A stretch of DNA of 64,000 nucleotides from positions 49,712,474 to 49,776,473 of the forward strand of contig JASXTE010000003.1 of assembly GCA_030280995.1 (NCBI GenBank), given 5' to 3'. The stretch is from Hemileia vastatrix. Lineage: Eukaryota; Basidiomycota; Pucciniomycetes; Pucciniales; Zaghouaniaceae. The translations under genes and the position numbers were made by a program. Below are positions 56,267 through 64,000 of the stretch, in pieces. The notes under the pieces were generated by a model. That model worked only from the letters and a program-made list of their open reading frames with translations. It was not told the origin of the DNA and made no database searches. Numbering within the stretch: the stretch's first letter is position 1; every line of letters starts with the position of its first letter.

Positions 56267-57265
56267 TGTGGTCTTCCAACATTGGCGGGGCCCTTTGTTG
56301 TTTTGATTTCTTAAATGGCATTTTTTAATAATTAGGTGTTTTTCTGAAATTATTTGACAAATATTGGGACTGCAGGGATATGGGTATTACCATTGAATAG
56401 CCCCGGTTTTTCTCTATATTTTATGTCTTTTGACATTTTTCATATTCTAAGTATTTGAGGGATTATTTCTCATTTTTCATTTTAAAAGATAGCTGTTTGA
56501 TTTTGTTTTTGGTGTTTTACGGGCTAACCTTAAATCTTAGAGTTAAGTTCTTAGTACCATAAGAATGGGCTAATTTTTCTCTACGTTTTATGTCTCAATG
56601 TTGTTGTAGCTTAATTATGTGTTTTAAAGGTTTTAGTAGTTGTAGTTTATTTTTTTAAGTATTTTGCGTGTTTTTGGTGGTTTTTGGTGGTTTTCTGGCT
56701 TCAGGGCGGTCCTTCCACCCCAGGCGGGCCTCCGAAAGTTGGTCGCACTGCCCGCCTCAGTGCTAGAAGGCTGAGAAGCATTTCTAGAGGGGTTTTATGC
56801 AATTTGGTGCTCAGAAACGCCAAATTCGTTTGTGTGAATGGGCTCTTAGATAGTGGTCTATGTGTATATAGTGAATAAGACAGTTTGGGGCAACCTTAAT
56901 TATCATAAAACCATCAAGAGGTGATATCCTTGTTCCTCACTCAGTTTTCACTGTTTTCTGGCCAGAATTGGCTGTGTTTATTGCAAGGTTAGTTCTTCAT
57001 TTAACTCAAATTTGGCAACTGTTTTCTTTAGTGTAGTCTTTCAAGCTATATCAAGTATTATTGCTGTCTCTGGTCTGGATTTGAAACTTACATCAAGTAT
57101 CATAGCTTTCTCTGGTGTGGACATTGGTCTACATTTCAGTTCTTTGGTTTGGTAGTTTGTCTAAAGACTACTTTCTTGGCTGATCATGAAGTCAAGTGTA
57201 TTGGAAAAGGGGCTTTAAACAACAGGAACAAATTTACTGTAGCAGGTAAATCTCACTTTGTATGT
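56267..57265 (+). repeat. Family A LTR, truncated at 3' end
   Basis: Starts TGTGGTCTTCCAACATTGGC and follows the LTR at 57787 closely, including a GC-rich island at about 56700-56765, until AAATCTCACT near 57260. The last ~100 bp of the LTR are missing or too diverged, and no target duplication could be matched. Confidence 0.8.
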
Positions 57266-57786
57266 AGATTCTTATGAAAGCAGAATCTGAAGGAGTTGGA
57301 TAATCAGAGAAAAGCATGTCTCTCTAAATGAATTTGTGAGTTTTTTAGATCAATAAGCTTAAAAGACTACTTGATAATATTAAAGAATGAAACCCTGTCT
57401 AATTAAAGCTTGTTAGGATGATTGAGCGGTTTTTCTGTGCAAAACAACTGAAATGCAATAATAAAGTTACACCAGATAAAATATTTTAAAAGAAAGTAGT
57501 TTTAATGGTTTTAGATTTTTATAATTTTTGAGAATGGATACTATAAATGAGTCCCTGGATTTTAGACCTTTCTAATGATACCCTATTTGTTAATGTTTAA
57601 GAGTTGTTGAGTATAATATTTAAAGTGTTAAGTAAAATTGTTATCTTATAAGGGTAATATAATTAATTAATTATTTTGTTGAAAAAAGAAAAATATGAAT
57701 AATGGTTGTTATAATTATCTATCTACTGTTCTATTCTCCAAATAATTTTGAGTCTACAGCCTTTTATGCATAATAATCAGTCACGT
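57266..57786. other. AT-rich spacer
   Basis: No gene or repeat copy recognised between the two family A LTRs. Confidence 0.3.
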
Positions 57787-58921
57787 TGTGGTCTTCCAAC
57801 ATTGGCAGGGGCCTTTGTTGTGTGATTTGGCGCCGTTTGTGCATGTCTTAATTGACATATGTTAAGGAATAGGGTATTTTTCTGGTTTTATTCAGTGGAT
57901 AATGGGTCTGCAGGTATGTGGGTACTATCATTGGATAGCCCTGGTTTTTCTCTATATTTTATGTCCTGAAGACATTTTTCATATTCTGAGTGTTAAGGGG
58001 TCATTTCCTCATTTTTCATTTATAAAAGATTGCTGTTTAATTTTGTTTTTCGTGTTTTATGGGCTAACCTTAAGTCTTAGAGTTAAGTGCTTAGTACCAT
58101 TGGATAGAGCTAATTTTTCTCTATATTTCATGTCTCAATGTTGTTATAGTGAAATTCTGTGTTTTAAAGTTTTTAGTAGTTGTAGCCAATTTTTCTAAGT
58201 ATATTAGTGGTTTTTGTTGGTTTTCTTGCTTCAGGGAGGCCGGGCCGCTTCAGGCGGCAACTCCGACGTCGGGCGGCCTGCCCGCCTCTGTTTTAGGAGG
58301 TTGGGGAGCGCTCCAGGAGGGTTTTTTATGCAATTTGGTGGGTACAGGCGCTAGATTGGTGGGTGCGCAGGGGCTCTTAGTTAGTGGTCTGTGTGTACAT
58401 AGTGAATAAGACAGTTTGGGGCAACCTTAATCATCATACAACCATCCGGAGGTGATATCATTGTTCCTCACTCAGTTTTCACTGTTTTCTGGCCACAATT
58501 AGCTGTGTTTGTTGCAAGTGAGTTCTTCATTTAACTTAACTTTGGCAACTGTTTTCTCTGTTATAGTCTTGCAAGCTATAGCAAGTATTATTGCTGTCTC
58601 TGGTGTGGATTTGCAGCCTACATCAAGTATCTTTGATGTCTCTGGTGTGGATTTTCAGCCTACATCAAGTATCTTTGCTGTCTCTGGTGTGGACTTTGTT
58701 CTACATTTCAGTTCTTTGGTCTGGTAGTCTATCTGGGGACTACTTTCTTGGCTCATCAAGCAGTCAAGTGTGTTAAACATGAGCTTTAGCAAAACAGGAA
58801 CCAACTTACTTTAGCAAGTAAATCTCACTCTATTTTTCTAAAGGGACAGGTGATTTTCTCTCTGGGTTTTCTCCAACTCCCTTGGTCAAGGCCTATAGCT
58901 AGTACTATAGGATTGTCTACA
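57787..58921 (+). repeat. 5' LTR of family A element A2
   Basis: An LTR of 1135 bp, TGTGGTCTTCC...GATTGTCTACA, followed four bases later by the primer-binding site. A CpG-rich island lies at 58236-58290 within otherwise AT-rich sequence. Other copies: 56267-57265 (plus, truncated) and 52781-53862 (minus, solo). Near the 3' part a ~60-bp GTCTCTGGTGTGGATTT unit is repeated two to three times (58600-58700). Confidence 0.9.
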
Positions 58922-58925
58922 TTTC

Positions 58926-58942
58926 TGGCGCCCAACGTGGGG
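58926..58942 (+). promoter_or_regulatory. Primer-binding site of A2, tRNA-Lys type
   Basis: TGGCGCCCAACGTGGGG, which corresponds to the primer-binding site known from retroelements primed by tRNA-Lys(CUU). Identified from memory of that motif; pairing to this organism's tRNA cannot be checked here. Confidence 0.7.
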
Positions 58943-59012
58943 TAGAGCTTGCTAGTACTTTGGAATCTCTGTTTTCTTTGGTTGGCTCTTTTTGGTGCTT
59001 TGGTCTGGAGGA

Positions 59013-60893
59013 ATGGATTCTGGTTCTGCTATTTCTGTGGTGAATTTCAGTGGGGGGGATGGTCCTCCTTCTGTGATGGTTAGGGAGTGTGTGAGGATTA
59101 AAACTTTGGATGGTACCAAGTTTAATTGGGAGGATTTCAAGTGGTATGTAGAGAAGTATGAAACTGCTGCTGGAGTGGATGGTGCCTCCTACCTGGACAT
59201 GGTGAAGCAGATTATCTTCTTCATTGGTGATAGGTCAGTGGAGAAGGAGATTGTGGCCATCTCTGGCTACAAGAAGAGGGATTGGAAATTGTTGTGTAGG
59301 GAGATGGTGGATAGTTGGGGTGTCAGGTTCACTATGGTGGATCTGAACAAGGTTTTCAGTGAATGGCAATCTTATGGTGGTGTTGGTAACTTACATAGTT
59401 ACAGGAAGTTTCTGCTACAGTTTGATCCTGTGGTGGAATATTTGGTGGAAGTGGAGGAGCTGGCACATGTAAATGCTGCCAAGGATGTTTTTTGGTCTGC
59501 CCTGGATAGAGATGTCAGGATGTATGTGTTGAAGGAGTTGTCAAGAAAGGAATCGATGAAGACTCTTTCTAATGGGGATCAGAAGTTGCCTGCCTTGGAT
59601 AAGGTGAAGGAGGCTGTTGAGGCCCATTTGAAGTTATTGGCTGTGGACACCTATCAGGAGGGGTGTGCCAAGTATGTCAGCAAAGTCAGTGAGGCTTTGG
59701 CTGAAGAGGAAGTTAGGGAGAAGAAGGAGGAGAAGAATTTGGTGCAGGTTCCCAAACAGGAGAGGGACCCGATGGTGGAGCAGTTAGCCGATCTTACAAA
59801 GCAGCTGCACATTTATGTTCAGGAGGCCAAGAAGGTTAATAAGGCACCTTCTCAGCCTAGATATTTTGAAAGGAGGGCTGGTAGGAGTGATCCTTGGGTT
59901 TGCTCTTATTGCAGTAGGAGGGGGCGCAGGTCCAATGATTGTTGGGCACTGAACAGAGATGTGTCGGAAGGAAAAGTGGAGTTTGATGGCAGGGATTTTA
60001 AGTTCCCTCATGGTTCTTTTGTGAAGCCCAGTGAGGGGCAGGCTCCTGTGGATTTGATCAGGAGAAGGGGTGGTCTCAATCAAAGGAGGCCAAGGTTTGA
60101 GGAGATTCCTGATCAGGGGAAGTCTTCTGTTAAGGTAGATGAGGACATCAAGGGAAAGGGGAAGGAAGTCAATAAGGTCTATTTTTCTACTTCCTTTGGT
60201 GGTATGGAGTTGTATTCTTGTGGTTGACAGTCAAGTGGTGAATGCTTGGCTGGTGTTTATGATGTGGAAGCAGGAAAGGTGGGTAGGCCTAAGAGCAGTT
60301 CTCAGGCCCAACCAAAGCCAAATGCTTCAAATGTGGATCCTAAGATGAGTGCAGCTAGGAAGAGGTACAGCAAAGAGGAGCTGTACAAGATGCAGAAGGG
60401 TATGGCTGACATGGGCCCCCCTAGTTTTGGTGCATTGGAACTGAATGGTGAGCCAATGCCAATGGAGGTGGATTCTGACTCTGAGGAGGATGTCCCTTTG
60501 TCTTCATTGCCAAAGCCTGTTGGAGTCAGAGCTTCTGGTGAGGGATCTGGGTTGGTTCCTGTTATAAGTAAATCTGTTGGTGGTGCTGGTCCTTAAGAAT
60601 TTTCTAGGACCAAGGTGGTGAAGCAAAGAGCTCACTTTGAGAGGCAAGTAGTGTCTGGTCAAGTTAATGTTATGGACTCTGTCCTGGAAAGGATGAATCA
60701 GGGTCAGGTTTCCCTATCTTATGGGGAATTGTATGCTATCAGTGCAGGGTTGGCTGATAGGCAGAAAAAGTTGTTGACCAGGAGAAGAGTTTCTTCTGGT
60801 GAGGTAGAATACATTTGTGATACTGCTGAAAATTTGGTGAGGGGTTGGAAACTCATTTTTCTGCTCCTCTGGGATATGTCAATGTCACTCTGA
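59013..60893 (+). pseudogene. Family A gag, copy A2
   Basis: Gag of element A2 from ATGGATTCTGG at 59013, the first ATG of the frame and 70 nt after the primer-binding site. Blocks match A1: YLDMVKQIIFFIGDRSVEKE, WSALDRDVRMYVLKEL, FVKPSEGQAPVDLIR and KGMADMGPPSFGALELNG. The zinc knuckle near 59911 reads CSYCSRRGRRSNDC, with Arg in the His position. In-frame stops occur at TGA 60225-60227 and TAA 60594-60596, and a one-base shift near 60835-60850 separates gag from the protease. The higher GC and long open frames make it younger than A1. Confidence 0.85.
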
Positions 60894-61393
60894 ATGGCAG
60901 GGAGGCAAGGGCATTGGTGGATTCAGGTTCTCAGATAAACCTGATTTCTTTATTTGAGGCAACTCATATGGGCCTCCCCATCAAAACTGGTATTGGTGGG
61001 AATTTGAGAGGGATCTGTGGTCATGTTACTGAATTGGTTGGAACTTCAGAGTTTGTGAAGTTACATGTTGGAGGAGCCTTAGGGAAGGTTCATTTTTACA
61101 TTGCTAAAGGTAATTTAAAAGCAGTTTTGGGTGGGCCATTCTTGATGGATTTTCAGGCAAGAATTGGTTATCAATTTAATTTGGGAATCAGTTTGGAGTT
61201 GACTGGTGAAGACAAAAGAAGACATCACATGAGGTTGTCATCCGCTGAAGAGGATGGTTGGGAGACTAGGCCTGGTTTATCTTCAATGTGCCAGTGCATG
61301 GACTTCTGCAGGAGAAGGAAGGAAGTGGGTGCTGCCTCTGGTTTTTTGGAGTGCTGCTCAGGCTCTATTGAGAGTCTGTCTTTTTTAGAGTAA
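60845..61393 (+). pseudogene. Family A aspartic protease, copy A2
   Basis: Retropepsin-like protease: GYVNVTLNGREARALVDSGS (catalytic DSG), QINLIS, then GGPFLMDFQARIGYQFNLGI, the conserved tail also seen in family B. The open frame ends at TAA 61391-61393. It is entered from gag by a frameshift, so the polyprotein is broken. No reverse transcriptase follows before the next LTR at 62254, so A2 is a 5' half only. Confidence 0.8.
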
Positions 61394-62253
61394 TGAGGGC
61401 TGATCACCCTAGTGCTACAACCTCTCCCCAAGATGAGGAAATCCCAGGTTGTAGTAGGTCAGCTCCCTTGGAGATATACCAAGTGGATTTTCAACTTTCT
61501 CTTTTTAATGTTTCTCTTCTCTGCAAGTATTCATCGAATTTTTTATCAAGTCTCTGTTCTCTCTCAAGATTCTTAATTATTTTTAATTCAAGTTCAAGAA
61601 AGAAAATTGGTTATATATCTTTATTGAAAGATATGTGGAAAAGTTTTGGGGCCGTGAGATTGGGGTCTAAAAGTAAGTCCTCCCAATTGTGCACTGCTAG
61701 GGTTTCTTCTACACCTTTCAAAAACATTACCTGGGCCACACCCGTGAGCATTGGGGAAACCCCTGGTTATTTTTGTAGGTCAGAAGAAAACTCAAAAAAA
61801 GAAGATAAAAATTTCAAGATAATTCAAGAAAATCAAGAAAAAAATCTGAAGATAATGAAGAAAGAAGATGCAAAATATTTTTGTGAAGATCGTCAAGATC
61901 TATTTTTGGGCCTCCAGCATGAGGTCAAACTGCAGAAAATTATGAAGAGAGAAAATCATCGAGATCTATTTTTGGGCCTCCAGCATGAGGATAAACTGCA
62001 CAATTATAGAAGGTGTGATTCAGAAGATGAATCAAGATTTGAAGATTTGAAAGTTGGAAGTGAGGATGAAGATGTGGAATTTCAGAAAAGTTTTGGAGTG
62101 GTGAGATTGGGGTGTAAAGTTAAATCCTCCCAATTGTGCACCGCTAGGGTTTCTTCTACACCTTTCAAAAACATTACCTTGGCCACACATGTAAGCAATG
62201 GGGAAACCCTTGGTTTTTGTTCCAGGTCTGGTGATGAAGATTTCCTAAAGATC
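61393..62253 (+). other. Post-protease region of A2 with internal duplications
   Basis: A 303-codon frame is open from ATG 61393 (overlapping the protease stop as TAATG) to 62304, but its last codons are LTR D, so it is not a natural gene end. Two nested direct repeats are clear. A ~150-bp block (GTGAGATTGGGGT, CCTCCCAATTGTGCAC, TTTCTTCTACACCTTTCAAA) occurs at about 61633-61785 and 62085-62236. A ~63-bp block (GATCTATTTTTGGGCCTCCA) occurs at about 61898 and 61963. Probably linker between protease and reverse transcriptase, amplified and truncated. Confidence 0.55.
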
Positions 62254-63026
62254 TGTCACGCGCCACGTGACACTCGAGGTGAAATTAACTCAATAAATCA
62301 ATAATATCGAGTCCTACATCTATACTCGAAGCGCAGAAAGCAATTCTCCATAGCAACTGCGATTTTTCCTTTGTGTACTTACTATTTAACTGCGCTAGCC
62401 TAAACTCTAAATCTAAATTAGTCAATCTCCCAATAGGGTACCTTAGTCCTTTTTCATAAGCGACGCACAGCGCTAGGATCAACGAAATAGTACAGTAGTA
62501 GTTTTTTCATTAAAGTTTTGTTAATTAATTAAAAAGGGGTATATTGAGCATGGACGGATATTTAGTGAAGAGGGTCTAAGTGTATGTTAGTAATGGTCAA
62601 TGGAATGGGAATACTGCGATGGAAGGGAGGTCAATGCGAGGAGGAACAAAGGATATAAAAGGAGTTGGGTATTTGGTTCGATATTCCTTAGAATTAAATT
62701 ATAATATCGTATTTACATTAATAGTGGAAAACCTTAAAAGTTAAAACATTGTTATTGTATCTTTCTTTTACCTTCTCAATATTCATTTCTAAATCCTAAA
62801 TCTTTGACTATTGAGTTTCCAACCCTTCGTGAGATTTTAAGAATTATTATTACCTTGGAACTAGTTTATAATTCTTCTCGAACAAACCTCGAACCTATAG
62901 CTATTACTTCGAGTGACCTTCGAATAATTTCCTCGAATCATTCCTCTGTGCTTCGAAGAAGTTTCTAAATCCCTCATCTCACTTTCAGGAACATCCTCGA
63001 CCTTGTGCGTAGGTCGTCCGGTGACA
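62254..63026 (+). repeat. LTR D, 773 bp
   Basis: Starts TGTCACGCGCCACGTGACAC and ends GTCCGGTGACA, so the ends are short inverted repeats TGTCAC/GTGACA. A Ty3-type gag starts 73 bp downstream. The partner LTR lies beyond the window. A fragment of a relative is at 1886-1974. The region is rich in TCGA sites, unlike the AT-rich LTRs elsewhere. Confidence 0.8.
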
Positions 63027-63098
63027 GTATAATTTAATTCTCCGTAGTTCTCATTCTTTGCACTACTACGTCTTTTTAGGTGCTTCTAAAAATTTTAA

Positions 63099-64000
63099 AT
63101 GGCACCTGTTCAACGCACTCCTCCTACGGGCGCTACTACTAGAGCTCGCGCTAGAGGCAGGCCAACAGCCACAAGGTCTGTTTCTCGCACTCACTCTTTG
63201 GAACCACTCGACCTTAGGGAACGGCAACACTCAGTTCAATCTGTAGAAGACATTCCACAAGATTTTGAGGATTCTAGTGATGAAGAAGAAGGAGAGGATA
63301 CAATGCATGAGGCACCATCCGCCCCTGCCAATCACCCTTCTGGCCAATCCTCAGAACCGGGACCATCTAACTCTCTGGAAGATTTCATGAGACTTTTTAT
63401 GAAAACCCTTTCAAATCCAACGTCTTCAGAGGGATCTAAGTTCAAAACTCCTTCTATGAAATCTCCTGACAAATTCGACGGAGATAACCCCAACAGATTG
63501 CGACCCTTCTTGCAAACCTGCAAGCTACTGTTTCATAATGACCCTCGAACCTTTAACAGCGACCGATCAAAGGTTGTTTACGCTTCTTCATTCCTAGCCG
63601 GGAAAGCAGCAAGATGGTTCAAACCTTATCTACTGATGCTTTCTTCGACAGAAACCCACTTACTTATCAATAATTGGGAAAAGTTCGAAGACCAACTTTT
63701 TACGTTGTTTGGGGATCCTAATGAAACGGACAACGCAGAAATTGAACTTGATTTTCTTCGCATGAGTGATAATGGTAAAGCCTCTGAATATATCTCGAAC
63801 TTCAGAGCACTTCAAACTCGAGTAGGTTGGAATGATGCTGCCCTTAAGTATCATTTCAAGAAAGGACTTCCTTCGAGGATTCTGGATCAATTAAATCTTC
63901 ACGGTCAGAAGATGACTACTTTAACGGATTTAATGGATTGAACCCTCGAACTTGACGGCATTTATCAAGGACGACTTCAACATCGTCGATATGCCCACAA
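63099..64000 (+). pseudogene. Ty3-type gag of element D, interrupted by one TGA, runs off edge
   Basis: ATG at 63099 (MAPVQRTPPTGATTRARARG). A basic N-terminus and an acidic linker (DSSDEEEGEDTM) precede the retrotransposon gag core: KFDGDNPNRLRPFLQTC (about 63471), FLAGKAARWFKPYL (63591), FEDQLFTLFGDPNETDNAE (63684) and GLPSRILDQL (63867). The frame meets TGA at 63939-63941 (LMD-stop-TLELDGIYQGR) and continues open to the edge, so a single nonsense change, most likely from a Trp codon, breaks it. Otherwise it is a young copy. No zinc knuckle is reached before the edge. Confidence 0.85.

Noticed and set aside
1..64000. rRNA or tRNA genes, CRISPR arrays, telomeric repeats
   Set aside because: None recognised; only primer-binding sites complementary to tRNA ends were seen.

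Overview
This window reads as an AT-rich eukaryotic, almost certainly fungal, transposon graveyard. Short GT-AG introns (about 55-85 bp), a PIF/Harbinger family with a separate Myb/SANT-like DNA-binding gene, a degenerate Tet-like 2OG-Fe(II) oxygenase and Ty3 chromoviruses together suggest a basidiomycete, most likely a rust fungus (Pucciniales). That placement is inference from family content; there is no rRNA or housekeeping gene to confirm it.

Layout. 1-4806: minus-strand remnants of two Ty3 elements (family A gag, family B LTR-gag-protease). 5278-16091: an old, heavily invaded Harbinger (H4) holding a CACTA-like element, a broken Myb-like gene, a broken Tet-like oxygenase, a large foldback, a solo LTR (X1) with a MITE in it, and a dead transposase; part of a second relative (H3) follows. 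16352-18744: the only gene that does not look like a transposon, a 15-exon minus-strand gene in which 13 consecutive exons are each exactly 75 nt and encode a 25-residue repeat. 20356-39558: a nest. An outer TIR element contains a Ty1/copia element (20495-39033), which contains solo LTR X2 (22324-35546), which contains a nearly intact Ty3 chromovirus C (23224-32374) and an intact-looking Harbinger transposase copy H1 (32526-35412). Target-site duplications support nearly every layer. 39560-42650: a second TIR element, a dead HARBI1-type transposase of another lineage and a gag remnant. 42557-56266: a dead family B Ty3 element cut by two CACTA-type MITEs, Harbinger H2 (46698-51409) and two solo LTRs. 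56267-62253: family A LTRs and a gag-protease remnant. 62254-64000: LTR and gag of a further Ty3 element running off the edge.

How the parts relate. The Harbinger copies share termini (AGGGGGTGTCAG), an ATT-type 3-bp target duplication and a three-part cargo. H1 keeps an uninterrupted transposase but has lost the DNA-binding gene; H2 keeps most of the DNA-binding gene but has a nonsense codon in its transposase. The most striking novelty is the 75-nt exon array at 16.4-18.7 kb; the Tet-like oxygenase carried inside a Harbinger element is the second.
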